Below are positions 7,999-17,137 of a DNA stretch of 64,000 nt, piece by piece. Each line of letters starts with the position of its first letter. The first letter of the stretch is position 1. The position numbers were made by a program, and so were the translations under genes. The stretch is taken from contig NZ_JAMBNS010000002.1 in NCBI RefSeq assembly GCF_023715225.1, positions 354,333 to 418,332 on the forward strand. Reading direction: 5' to 3'. The notes under the pieces were generated by a model. That model ran no database searches, was not told the DNA's origin, and saw only the letters and a list, made by a program, of their open reading frames with translations. This DNA comes from Robertmurraya korlensis. Lineage in GTDB: Bacteria > Bacillota > Bacilli > Bacillales > Cytobacillaceae.

Positions 7999-9866
7999 TA
8001 TGCCTTCCCCCCCTTATCATCATCGTTTAATAAATCTTCCTTGTGAATATGGAAGCCATGGTCATCTTTAACAGAACGAACGAACATTGATAATAGAGTA
8101 ATACCCATCCCTACGATAAGAACCAATACACCCCAATTATAATCTTCACGATAGAGTGCACCAAATGCGGCCACAAATAATCCAAGTGAAATCATAAAAG
8201 GATTAAATGAATTGTTTGGCATATGAATGTCCCCAAGCGGTTCAGCCGGTGTCATACCCTTTTTGCCTTCCATTTTTTCAATCCATAGTGGATCTAATCC
8301 ACGAACAAGCGGAAGTTGCTTAAAGTTGTAGAAAGGTGGTGGTGATGGAATTGCCCACTCAAGTGTACGCCCATCTTCCCAAGGATCATTTCCAACCTTT
8401 TGATTTTTCACGCTTGTGATCACAATGTTAATTAACAGAATTAATGTAGCAATCGCCATAAAGAATGCACCAATCGTACTAATTAAGTTCCCAGCATCCA
8501 AGCCTTGGTTAGGTAAGAATGTGAAAATACGTCTTGGCATCCCCATTAATCCTAGGAAATGCTGGATAAAGAATGTTAAGTGGAATCCAATTAAGAATAA
8601 CCAGAAAGTGATTTTCCCTAATGTTTCATTTAACATGGTTCCAAACATTTTTGGCCAATAGAAATGTGTTGCTGCTAATAGACCAAATACAACTCCACCA
8701 ACGATAACATAGTGGAAATGAGCAACTACGAAATATGAATCATGGTATTGGTAATCTGCTGCTGCAGAAGCAAGCATAACACCAGTTACCCCACCACCTA
8801 CGAACGATGGAATAAATGCCACAGCATATAGCATCGGTGTAGTAAACTTGATACTTCCTCCCCACATCGTGAAGAGCCAGTTAAAGATTTTAATACCAGT
8901 AGGAACCGCAATTGCCATTGTTGCAACAGCAAAGATTGCATTAGCAATTGGACCTAATCCAGTTGTGAACATATGGTGAGCCCATACCATGAATCCTAAG
9001 AATCCAATAAGAACAGTAGCGAACACCATCGATGAGTAACCAAACAGACGTTTTCTCGAAAAAGTAGCAAAAATTTCCGAGAAAATACCGAAAGCCGGTA
9101 AGACTAAAATATAAACCTCTGGATGTCCGAAGATCCAGAATAAATGCTCCCAAATGACTGTATTTCCACCATTCGCAACATCAAAGAAATTTGAACCGAA
9201 CATACGGTCAAAAATCAGCAAGAATAGTCCCACAGTAAGTGGAGGAAATGCAAATAGAATAAGTGCTGATGCCACGAACGTAGACCATGTAAACAATGGC
9301 ATTCTCATGTAAGTCATCCCAGGTGCACGCATATTGATAATCGTTACTAGGAAGTTAATCCCCCCCATTAACGTCCCTGCACCAGAAATTTGTAATCCTA
9401 GTGCATAGAAATCAATCCCGTGTCCTTCAGATGCCATCGATAGAGATGCATATGAAGTCCAACCAGCATCTGGTGCCCCTCCTAAAAACCATGATAGGTT
9501 TAAGAAAATACCACCAAAAAAGAATAACCAAAAACCAAGTGCATTTACAAATGGAAACGCAACGTCACGTGCTCCGATTTGTAGTGGCATAATAGCATTC
9601 ATAAAACCAAATAACAGTGGCATGGCTGCTAAGAAAATCATTGTAGTTCCATGCATGGTTAGAATTTCGTTATATAATCCAGCGCTTACAAAATCATTGT
9701 TTGGTACTGCAAGCTGGATACGAATAAACATTGCTTCAAGACCACCTAAAACAAAGAATAGTCCACCAGCAATTAAGTAAAGGATAGCGATCTTCTTATG
9801 GTCTACTGTAGTTAAGTAATCCCATACAGTCGCTCCGAACCCCTTTTTTTGAGCATAGGTACTCAC
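7998..9866 (-). CDS. ctaD: Cytochrome c oxidase (caa3) subunit I, CtaD
   Basis: 622 residues, the catalytic heme-copper subunit. Visible ligands: His72 in MHGT (low-spin heme), the GHPEVY motif with His248 and the cross-linking Tyr252, HH297-298 (CuB), and HFHYVIVGG near residue 390 (heme ligands). The extra C-terminal membrane segments after the core are usual for Bacillus caa3 subunit I. It reduces oxygen to water and pumps protons. It lies 31 nt after ctaC. Confidence 0.97.
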   Translation of the reverse strand: MSTYAQKKGFGATVWDYLTTVDHKKIAILYLIAGGLFFVLGGLEAMFIRIQLAVPNNDFVSAGLYNEILTMHGTTMIFLAAMPLLFGFMNAIMPLQIGARDVAFPFVNALGFWLFFFGGIFLNLSWFLGGAPDAGWTSYASLSMASEGHGIDFYALGLQISGAGTLMGGINFLVTIINMRAPGMTYMRMPLFTWSTFVASALILFAFPPLTVGLFLLIFDRMFGSNFFDVANGGNTVIWEHLFWIFGHPEVYILVLPAFGIFSEIFATFSRKRLFGYSSMVFATVLIGFLGFMVWAHHMFTTGLGPIANAIFAVATMAIAVPTGIKIFNWLFTMWGGSIKFTTPMLYAVAFIPSFVGGGVTGVMLASAAADYQYHDSYFVVAHFHYVIVGGVVFGLLAATHFYWPKMFGTMLNETLGKITFWLFLIGFHLTFFIQHFLGLMGMPRRIFTFLPNQGLDAGNLISTIGAFFMAIATLILLINIVITSVKNQKVGNDPWEDGRTLEWAIPSPPPFYNFKQLPLVRGLDPLWIEKMEGKKGMTPAEPLGDIHMPNNSFNPFMISLGLFVAAFGALYREDYNWGVLVLIVGMGITLLSMFVRSVKDDHGFHIHKEDLLNDDDKGGKA

Positions 9867-9897
9867 AATTCTACCTCCCTTTTAACAAAGTCCCCTA

Positions 9898-10968
9898 TTA
9901 ATCCTGTACCTTTAAGTTCATTAAGTATTCTGCTACAGCATCTAATTCTTCTGGAGTTAATTTGTTGTATGCATTTGTCATTTTGTTCCCTGGCTTATAT
10001 GCTTCAGGATCAGAAATCCAATTTTTAAGCTCTTCTTCTGTATGGTCTAAAACACCTGCAATACGAGATCTTTCGCCAAAGTTCGTTAAATTCGGTCCAA
10101 GACGAGCGGCTTCTGGAGCACCAGTAGCTGGTGTTACAGCATGACATCCAATACAGCTGTTATTAAAGACTTCTTGACCTTGTTGAGCTAAAGGTGTTTC
10201 TGCCGTTTCAGGTTCCTTGACAGATTGCATATCAGCAACCCACTGGTCAAACTCATCTGGTGAAATCGCTTTAACTTTAAAGTCCATTAGAGCATGAGAA
10301 GGTCCGCAAAGCTCAGCACATTTCCCGTAAAATAAATCTCCAGCTTCGTTTGCTTTTTGTTCATCGAATTGCAAATAAAATCTGTTCACGTTGTCAGTGT
10401 TTGTGTCCATTTTCCCACCAACAGCAGGAATCCAGAAAGAGTGTTTTACATCAGATGCCTTTAAGTTAAAGTACACCTTTTGTCCTGTAGGAACAACTAA
10501 GTCCTGACTCGTAATAATTTCTTCATTTGGATACTCAAATTCCCACCAATAAAGGTTAGCACGAACATTAATTACTAGTGCATCCGTTTTACCTTCTTCA
10601 TTTTTCTTATCCATCTCTGATACATCTGCAAACTTAAATGTAGAAGCTACTGTTGGAACAGCAAGAATAAGAAGTAGAATAATTGGGATAACAGTCCAAA
10701 TAATTTCTAGCTTATGACTACCTTCCACTTGTTTAGGGATGGTATTATCCCTGCGGCGGAATTTTACAACCACGATCGCGAAGATCAAGGTTACGACGAT
10801 AATTACCCCTACCATTATCGCCACGGATAACATCATTAAATCAAATTGCTCTTTAGCAACCTCACCGGCTGGCTGTAGCGTTGACAAGAACGGTTCACCA
10901 CATCCGGAAAGTAGTAGCGTTATGATTGCAATCATTGAAATCATTCGCCATTTCGCAAGCCTTTTCAT
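9898..10968 (-). CDS. ctaC: Cytochrome c oxidase (caa3) subunit II with fused cytochrome c, CtaC
   Basis: 356 residues. The N-terminus is a lipoprotein signal with lipobox LLSG-Cys23. Two helices follow (about 44-70 and 88-110), then a cupredoxin domain with CuA ligands His176, Cys217, Cys221, His225 and Met228, then a C-terminal class I cytochrome c with heme motif CIGCH (272-276) and an axial Met in PGNKMTN. It accepts electrons at the outer face of the membrane and passes them to subunit I. The fused cytochrome marks a caa3, not an aa3 quinol, oxidase. Confidence 0.97.
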   Translation of the reverse strand: MKRLAKWRMISMIAIITLLLSGCGEPFLSTLQPAGEVAKEQFDLMMLSVAIMVGVIIVVTLIFAIVVVKFRRRDNTIPKQVEGSHKLEIIWTVIPIILLLILAVPTVASTFKFADVSEMDKKNEEGKTDALVINVRANLYWWEFEYPNEEIITSQDLVVPTGQKVYFNLKASDVKHSFWIPAVGGKMDTNTDNVNRFYLQFDEQKANEAGDLFYGKCAELCGPSHALMDFKVKAISPDEFDQWVADMQSVKEPETAETPLAQQGQEVFNNSCIGCHAVTPATGAPEAARLGPNLTNFGERSRIAGVLDHTEEELKNWISDPEAYKPGNKMTNAYNKLTPEELDAVAEYLMNLKVQD

Positions 10969-11040
10969 AGCTTAATCAAACCCCTCTTTCGTAAAATATT
11001 TCTTCCCTGAAATGTTTGATCAGTAAAAAAATTTATAGAC

Positions 11041-11070
11041 AACCTTTCCCTCAGACAGGAGGGAAAGGTT
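11041..11070. terminator. Strong hairpin between ctaB and ctaC
   Basis: 12-bp arms AACCTTTCCCTC and GAGGGAAAGGTT with a 6-nt loop. The T-tract is immediate on the + strand, but on the transcribed minus strand it comes about 8 nt later, so it may act as a partial terminator or an RNA processing/stability element between ctaB and ctaC. Confidence 0.7.
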
Positions 11071-11087
11071 TTTCTAACAAACATATT

Positions 11088-12020
11088 TTATATTAGTGTG
11101 ACAATTACCATAGCAACAAAAAGAATAGTCAGATATTGTAGTGAATAGACAAACATGATCTTTGCCCATTTCATATCGTCCTTTTTCTTATAGCCATATA
11201 ACCCAGTAACTAACCATCCAACATTTAATGCAGACGCTAAAATAAGGAATGGTATCCCTAAGCTAGTCAGTAAGAATGGAAGCGGCAACAACGCTACAAT
11301 CCATAAAATAATATGCTTCTTTGTCGTTTCGAATCCTTTAACAACTGGTAACATAGGAATGCCAGCAGCTCTATATTCTTCTACCCTTCTCATCGCTAGT
11401 GCATAAAAATGAGGTGGTTGCCATGCAAACATTATTAGGAATAAACTCCATGCCATGATACTCAAATCTCCATCAACCGCTGACCAACCAATAAGTGGTG
11501 GTACGGCACCCGATATACTTCCGATGATGGTATTTGAAACTAGTTGGCGTTTGGACCACATTGTATAAAGTACAACATAGCTAAACACCCCTACAAGTCC
11601 AATAACAACTGCTGTTAATGTTGTTAACGCAAGAAAAATAGTACCTATTGTAATAAGGGTTAGCCCCATGATAATTACTTTTCGCGGCTGTATGTTCCCC
11701 GTTACTGTTGGTCTATCCTTTGTACGTTCCATTAGAGGATCAATATCTCTATCAATGTAGTTATTTATGGCACAGGATCCTGCTATTATGAGCGAAGATC
11801 CAATTAACGTATAAAAAACAATATCAAGATTTGATAAAAAGCTTTTCTCTCCAAAGTGAAGCGCTAACCAAAGTCCAGTAAAGGTAGTAATTAAGTTGGA
11901 GTTTACGATACCAATTTTGATCAAAGCTAGGAAATCCTTCCACGCATTTGTCTTCGGTATCTCAATGCCGTTATCATCACCGTTTATTGTTGCTTCACTT
12001 ATTGATCTTGAACCCGCCAT
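11088..12020 (-). CDS. ctaB: Protoheme IX farnesyltransferase (heme O synthase) CtaB
   Basis: 310 residues, UbiA superfamily. The first Asp-rich motif is [19 protein letters not shown], and [21 protein letters not shown] and [11 protein letters not shown] are further family marks; seven to nine helices follow. It adds a farnesyl group to heme B to make heme O, the substrate of CtaA. A longer frame opens at 12047, but ATG 12020 follows AAAGGAGGAGAGGAA directly. It heads the cta block on this strand, divergent from ctaA. Confidence 0.94.
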   Translation of the reverse strand: MAGSRSISEATINGDDNGIEIPKTNAWKDFLALIKIGIVNSNLITTFTGLWLALHFGEKSFLSNLDIVFYTLIGSSLIIAGSCAINNYIDRDIDPLMERTKDRPTVTGNIQPRKVIIMGLTLITIGTIFLALTTLTAVVIGLVGVFSYVVLYTMWSKRQLVSNTIIGSISGAVPPLIGWSAVDGDLSIMAWSLFLIMFAWQPPHFYALAMRRVEEYRAAGIPMLPVVKGFETTKKHIILWIVALLPLPFLLTSLGIPFLILASALNVGWLVTGLYGYKKKDDMKWAKIMFVYSLQYLTILFVAMVIVTLI

Positions 12021-12096
12021 TTCCTCTCCTCCTTTCCCTGTACACAAATCAGGTCACACGACACTACAATAACTATAGTACATTATGAGCTTTAAT

Positions 12097-12125
12097 GCTA
12101 TATTGTAATGAAAAACGACTATCAA
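12097..12125 (-). promoter_or_regulatory. Candidate ctaB promoter
   Basis: Minus strand TTGATA (12120-12125), 17 nt, TATAGC (12097-12102). The -35 is good and the -10 moderate. It lies about 80 nt upstream of the ctaB start. Confidence 0.4.
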
Positions 12126-12198
12126 CGATTTTAGTCAATATTCTGCCAATAGTTTTCATTATCTTAATAGTGGAAATAATGTTAAATATTTGTGTAGA

Positions 12199-12218
12199 AA
12201 AATAACATTTCCTCAATC
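12199..12218 (+). repeat. Copy 1 of a 20-bp direct repeat
   Basis: AAAATAACATTTCCTCAATC; 18 of 20 bases match the copy at 12320-12339, 121 bp away. Confidence 0.7.
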
Positions 12219-12242
12219 TATTAAATCATACTTCGCTCCATT

Positions 12243-12284
12243 TTTGTGAACTTTTTTTGAATTATTTTTGAATTATTTGTGACC
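12243..12284 (+). promoter_or_regulatory. Four tandem ResD-like boxes
   Basis: TTTGTGAAC (12243), TTTTTGAAT (12254), TTTTTGAAT (12265) and TTTGTGACC (12276), each beginning exactly 11 bp after the last. They resemble the ResD monomer box TTTGTGAAT. One-turn phasing on one face of the helix is what a tandemly bound response regulator would need. It probably controls ctaA, ctaB or both. Confidence 0.6.
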
Positions 12285-12319
12285 TGTTTCATTTAGCAAT
12301 ACAGGTCATTTATTTTGTT

Positions 12320-12339
12320 AAAATAACATTTTCGCAATC
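12320..12339 (+). repeat. Copy 2 of a 20-bp direct repeat
   Basis: AAAATAACATTTTCGCAATC; differs from copy 1 at two positions only. Confidence 0.7.
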
Positions 12340-12646
12340 GAATGACTGTGCAATCCCTTTAAAAGAAACTCCGATATGTATTACGACTATGTGTAGAATT
12401 ATAGTTCAAAAACAACCCATGAGTTTCCAATTCGCTTATAGTGTTAAATACTTAATATATATTGTAAAAACTCGGTAGATTGTGTAGTATCAAAAATGCA
12501 GTATGATCATATTAACTTCTATTTTTTTTCCTACTAATTCGTTATGATAAAGATATATTAAAATGTGGTTATTATTATACTGTTCATTATACATGTCAAT
12601 AGAAACTTATGACAAATTTGTGAACTTGAATGAGAAGGTGATTTTG

Positions 12647-13585
12647 TTGAACAGAGCCTTGAAGTGGTTTTCTGTCCTTACAACGATTGGTATGTTATTG
12701 ATTTTATTAGGAGGAGCTCTAGTTACAAAAACAGAGTCTGGAATGGGTTGTGGCCGCTCTTGGCCTTTATGTAATGGTCAACTTATTCCAACTGACATAT
12801 CACTTGAGTTAATTATTGAACTTGCTCACCGTGTTGTTTCAGGCGTTGTCGGATTAATGGTATTGGTGTTATCCATTGGGTCTTGGAAAACGATTGGTCA
12901 TATCCGTGAGACAAAATTTTTATCGGCACTATCTTTTTTCTTCCTCGTATTACAAGGATTAATCGGTGCTGCGGCTGTTGTTTGGGGACAGTCAGATTTT
13001 GTACTAGCTTTACATTTTGGAATCTCATTGATTTCATTTGCCGCTGTCTTACTATTAACACTCCTTATTTTTGAAATAGACAAGCGTTTTGAAGCTCATA
13101 AATTAATCATTGATACACGTTTGCGTAAACATATTATTGGAGTTAGCGTATACAGTTATGTAGTCGTTTACACTGGCGCTCTAGTAAGGCATGTGAATGC
13201 TAGCCTAGTATGTAGAGACTGGCCATTTTGTTTGAATAACGCAATAGGGTTACCCACGAATTTTTATGAATGGGTACAGATGGGGCACAGATTTGCAGCT
13301 GGGTTAATTTTTCTTTGGATTGGATATATTACTCTACTTGCTTATAAACACTATAAACATGAAAAGGTTATTGTTTGGGGTTGGATGATTGCTTTTATAT
13401 TAGTATCACTCCAAGTGATGACTGGAGCTTTAATTGTTTTTACCCGACTTAACTTAACGGTCGCTTTAGCACATGCATTTTTTATCTCTTGCTTATTCGG
13501 GGTATTAAGCTATTTTATCCTTCTCGTTACTCGAAGTAAAAAGAATCAGGTTGAGCTTAACAAAAAAAATAATCACGCTTTATAA
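12647..13585 (+). CDS. ctaA: Heme A synthase CtaA
   Basis: 312 residues with eight transmembrane helices in two repeated four-helix halves. Each half carries the Cys pair typical of the Gram-positive type: CGRSWPLC near residue 40 and CRDWPFC in the second half. Heme-ligand histidines are seen in [25 protein letters not shown] and LAHAFFISC. It oxidises heme O to heme A. The frame extends upstream to 12563, but the TTG at 12647 follows GAGAAGGTG at 6 nt and gives the known N-terminus ([12 protein letters not shown]). It is divergent from ctaB. Confidence 0.94.
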   Translation: MNRALKWFSVLTTIGMLLILLGGALVTKTESGMGCGRSWPLCNGQLIPTDISLELIIELAHRVVSGVVGLMVLVLSIGSWKTIGHIRETKFLSALSFFFLVLQGLIGAAAVVWGQSDFVLALHFGISLISFAAVLLLTLLIFEIDKRFEAHKLIIDTRLRKHIIGVSVYSYVVVYTGALVRHVNASLVCRDWPFCLNNAIGLPTNFYEWVQMGHRFAAGLIFLWIGYITLLAYKHYKHEKVIVWGWMIAFILVSLQVMTGALIVFTRLNLTVALAHAFFISCLFGVLSYFILLVTRSKKNQVELNKKNNHAL

Positions 13586-13617
13586 AAAAGGTGTTGCACA
13601 AATGTGCAACACCTTTT
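13586..13617. terminator. Bidirectional terminator ctaA/pycA
   Basis: 15-bp perfect arms AAAAGGTGTTGCACA and TGTGCAACACCTTTT with a 2-nt centre, between convergent genes. Confidence 0.92.
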
Positions 13618-13623
13618 CTCTGC

Positions 13624-16600
13624 TTATTTCTGTAACTCGATAAGTAGGTCACCTGTTTGAATTGCTTCTCCATTTGATACATAAATATCTTTAACAAAGC
13701 CTGAGAACGGAGCTTGAACTGTCGTTTCCATTTTCATAGCTTCTGTAATCATTAAGTGATCACCTTTTTCGACCTTTTCGTCTTTAGAGACTAACACTTT
13801 AATTACTGTACCTGGCATTGAAGCACCAATATGAGTTTCTCTCTTTGGATCAGCTTTAATCTTAGTGGCAACAGTGGATTTAATACTTTCGTCCTTAATA
13901 ACAACCTCTCTCGGCTGTCCATTTAACTCAAAGTACACGATACGAGTTCCATCAGCTTGAGGCTGACCAATAGAGATAAGCTTCACGATTAATGTTTTAC
14001 CTGTTTCAATTTCGACTTCAATTTCCTCTCCTAATCTCATGCCGTATAGGAAAGTTGGTGTATCTAACACCGAAATATCGCCAAACTGCTCAACCATAGC
14101 CGTATAGTCTTTAAATACCTTTGGATATAACGCATACGCAATGGCATCAAAGCTCGTTACAGGTCTTCCTAATTCATTGAATAACTTTTCTTTTAAAGCG
14201 GTAAAATCAACATCCTCTAATAGTTCTCCAGGCCTTACTGTGATTGCCTCGCGACCTTTTAGGATTACTTTTTGAAGTTCTTCTGGGAAACCTCCAACGG
14301 GCTGTCCTAAGTATCCTTCAAATAATTCTACAACCGAATTAGGGAAATCGAGACTATTTCCTTTAGAAAGCACATCCTCTTCCGTCAGCTCGTTTTGAAC
14401 CATATACAATGCCATATCACCTACGACTTTTGAAGACGGAGTAACTTTAACAATATCACCGAACATATGATTTACTCGTGCATACATTTCCTTCACATCT
14501 TCCCACTGCTCAGCAAGGCCAACTGCCTTAGCTTGTTGTTGAAGATTGCTATATTGACCACCTGGCATTTCGTGCTGATACACTTCTGTATGCGGAGACA
14601 TCATTCCACTTTCGAAATCGTGGTAGTACTTTCTTACATCTTCCCAGTAGTAAGAAAGCTGTTCTAACGCTTTAATATCTACCTTCGGTTTACGATCATT
14701 GCCTTCAAGTGCATAGTACAATGTATTAGCACTAGGCTGTGATGTTAATCCAGCCATTGTACTTAATGCTGTATCTACAATATCTACACCAGCCTCAATG
14801 GCTTTTGCATACGTATATATTCCATTTCCACTTGTGTCATGCGTGTGTAGGTGAATCGGAATATCAATGGTCGCTTTTAATTCAGAAATTAATTGATATG
14901 CAGCTTGTGGCTTTAATAATCCTGCCATATCCTTTATAGCTAAAATATGTGCCCCTTGATTTTGAAGTTCTTTTGCCAAATCCTTATAGTAGTTTAAGTT
15001 ATACTTCGGTCTAGATGTATCAAGGATATCTCCTGTATAACAAATGGCTGCTTCAGCTATTTTTCCCGTATCTCTTACGGCTTGAATAGCTACTTCCATT
15101 CCTTTAACCCAGTTCAGACTATCAAAAATACGGAATATGTCGATACCTGCATATGCAGATTTCTCCACAAACTCACGAATCACATTGTCTGGATAGTTTT
15201 TGTAGCCCACAGCATTGGAAGCTCGAAGTAGCATTTGGAATAATACATTTGGAATCTGCTTTCTTAAAGTTAAAAGTCTATCCCATGGATCTTCCTTTAA
15301 GAAATTATACGCAACATCAAATGTTGCTCCACCCCACATCTCCAAAGAAAACATATCAGGTAGTAATAGCGATGTTGGTTCTGCAATATGTTTTAAATCT
15401 GTCGTACGAACACGAGTAGCAAGTAGCGATTGATGAGCATCTCTGAACGTAGTGTCTGTTAAAAGGACCTCTGGCTGTTCCTTTATCCACTTTACTAGCC
15501 CCTCTGCTCCTCTTTCGTCAAGAATTTGCTTTGTTCCACTTTGGACACTTAATGAATCTGTTACAGGAATTCTTGGCTTATCAAAAACAGGCTTTTTCTT
15601 TTTCTCAATTCCTGGGAAACCGTTAATAGTTACATTCCCAATGTAAGAGAGCATTTTCGTTCCTCTGTCTTTACGTACCGGGAACATAAATAACTCAGGT
15701 GAAGAATCGATAAAAGATGTATCGTAATTTCCACTGCGGAAATCTTTATGCTTTACAACATTTTCCAAGAAAGGGATATTCGTTTTAATTCCACGGATAC
15801 GGAACTCTTGTAGGTTTCTAACCATTTTTGCACAAGCTTGTTCATACGTTAAGGCATGAGTAGATAGCTTTACAAGCAAGGAATCATAGTATGGAGTAAT
15901 AATGGCTCCTTGGAAGCCGTTACCTGCATCTAATCTTACTCCAAAACCACCACCTGAACGGTACGTCATTAATCTTCCTGTATCAGGCATGAAATTGTTC
16001 AACGGATCTTCCGTCGTGACACGAGATTGAATCGCATACCCCATAATACGAATATCTTCTTGCTTCGGAATACCTACTGTTTCATCATGGAGTTCATGTC
16101 CTTCTGCAACTAAAATTTGTGTTTGGACAATATCAACACCTGTGATCATCTCAGTAATGGTATGCTCAACCTGAACGCGTGGGTTTACTTCAATAAAGTA
16201 GAATTCATCTCCTGAAACAAGAAATTCTACTGTTCCAGCATTTAAATAATCTACATTTTTCATTAAATCAACAGCTGCTAAACAGATTCTATCTCTAAGA
16301 TCTTCTGAAATAGAGATACATGGTGCAACTTCTACAACCTTTTGATGACGACGTTGTACCGAACAATCTCTTTCAAACAGATGGACAATATTACCAAACC
16401 CATCCCCTATAATTTGAACTTCGATATGCTTTGGCTTTTCAATATACTTTTCAACGTATACCTCATCATTTCCAAACGCTGCTTTTGCTTCAGATTTTGC
16501 TCTCTCGTAGGCTTCCTTTACTTCCTCTAAGTGCCTAACGATACGCATACCTCTTCCGCCGCCACCGAGCGATGCTTTAATGATGATTGGATAGTGATAT

Positions 16601-17070
16601 TCTTTCCCAAAGGAAATAACTTCCTCTAAGCTATTTACAGGACCATCGCTTCCAGGAATGACCGGAATCTTTGCAGCTTGGGCTTGTGTTCTAGCTTTTA
16701 CTTTATCTCCAAACATGTCAAGATGCTTTGATTTTGGACCAATAAAGATGATCCCTTCTTCTTCACATCTTCTTGCAAAATGAATGTTTTCAGAAAGAAA
16801 TCCATATCCTGGGTGAATAGCATCAACATCACTGTGTTTTGCAATGTTAATAATCCCTTCAATGTCTAAATAAGCATCAATCGGTTTTTTTCCTTCACCA
16901 ACGAGGTATGCTTCATCGGCTTTATAACGATGATATGCACCAGAATCTTCTTTTGAATATACTGCAACTGTTCGTATATTAAGCTCTGTACAAGCTCTAA
17001 ACACACGTATAGCTATTTCCCCTCGGTTTGCAACTAAAACCTTATTAATCTTTCTTTGCAAGAAAAACAC
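13624..17070 (-). CDS. pycA: Pyruvate carboxylase
   Basis: 1148 residues, the full-length single-chain enzyme. Order: biotin carboxylase with ATP-grasp loop (KASLGGGGRGMRIV, about 165-180) and FIEVNPRVQVEHTITE; carboxyltransferase starting near LLTDTTFRDAHQSLLATRVRT with metal-site HLHTHDTSG; and C-terminal biotin carrier domain with EAMKMET (biotinyl Lys1113). It makes oxaloacetate from pyruvate, bicarbonate and ATP. It follows ftsW with a terminator between. In B. subtilis the c-di-AMP receptor DarB, also encoded here (50000), acts on this enzyme. Confidence 0.97.
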   Translation of the reverse strand: MFFLQRKINKVLVANRGEIAIRVFRACTELNIRTVAVYSKEDSGAYHRYKADEAYLVGEGKKPIDAYLDIEGIINIAKHSDVDAIHPGYGFLSENIHFARRCEEEGIIFIGPKSKHLDMFGDKVKARTQAQAAKIPVIPGSDGPVNSLEEVISFGKEYHYPIIIKASLGGGGRGMRIVRHLEEVKEAYERAKSEAKAAFGNDEVYVEKYIEKPKHIEVQIIGDGFGNIVHLFERDCSVQRRHQKVVEVAPCISISEDLRDRICLAAVDLMKNVDYLNAGTVEFLVSGDEFYFIEVNPRVQVEHTITEMITGVDIVQTQILVAEGHELHDETVGIPKQEDIRIMGYAIQSRVTTEDPLNNFMPDTGRLMTYRSGGGFGVRLDAGNGFQGAIITPYYDSLLVKLSTHALTYEQACAKMVRNLQEFRIRGIKTNIPFLENVVKHKDFRSGNYDTSFIDSSPELFMFPVRKDRGTKMLSYIGNVTINGFPGIEKKKKPVFDKPRIPVTDSLSVQSGTKQILDERGAEGLVKWIKEQPEVLLTDTTFRDAHQSLLATRVRTTDLKHIAEPTSLLLPDMFSLEMWGGATFDVAYNFLKEDPWDRLLTLRKQIPNVLFQMLLRASNAVGYKNYPDNVIREFVEKSAYAGIDIFRIFDSLNWVKGMEVAIQAVRDTGKIAEAAICYTGDILDTSRPKYNLNYYKDLAKELQNQGAHILAIKDMAGLLKPQAAYQLISELKATIDIPIHLHTHDTSGNGIYTYAKAIEAGVDIVDTALSTMAGLTSQPSANTLYYALEGNDRKPKVDIKALEQLSYYWEDVRKYYHDFESGMMSPHTEVYQHEMPGGQYSNLQQQAKAVGLAEQWEDVKEMYARVNHMFGDIVKVTPSSKVVGDMALYMVQNELTEEDVLSKGNSLDFPNSVVELFEGYLGQPVGGFPEELQKVILKGREAITVRPGELLEDVDFTALKEKLFNELGRPVTSFDAIAYALYPKVFKDYTAMVEQFGDISVLDTPTFLYGMRLGEEIEVEIETGKTLIVKLISIGQPQADGTRIVYFELNGQPREVVIKDESIKSTVATKIKADPKRETHIGASMPGTVIKVLVSKDEKVEKGDHLMITEAMKMETTVQAPFSGFVKDIYVSNGEAIQTGDLLIELQK

Positions 17071-17107
17071 CCCATTCTGTATATTTATACTATATTGTAT
17101 TTATAAA

Positions 17108-17137
17108 AAGCGCTTGGTCAAGAAACCAAGAGCGCTT
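17108..17137 (-). terminator. Terminator at the end of ftsW
   Basis: Minus strand AAGCGCTCTTGG and CCAAGCGCTT with TTTTATAAA after; the ftsW stop codon lies in the first arm. Confidence 0.8.

Larger units (their letters stand above)
12021..12646. other. ctaB-ctaA divergent intergenic control region
   Basis: A 626-bp AT-rich region without a credible gene. It holds the candidate ctaB promoter (12097-12125), four ResD-like boxes with 11-bp phasing (12243-12284) and two copies of a 20-bp repeat (12199-12218 and 12320-12339). A TTTGTGAAC also lies in the ctaA leader (12617-12625). In B. subtilis this intergenic region is the target of the ResD response regulator. Confidence 0.7.

Noticed and set aside
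12617..12625. Fifth TTTGTGAAC in the ctaA leader
   Set aside because: A single copy in AT-rich transcribed DNA, away from the phased array; may be chance.
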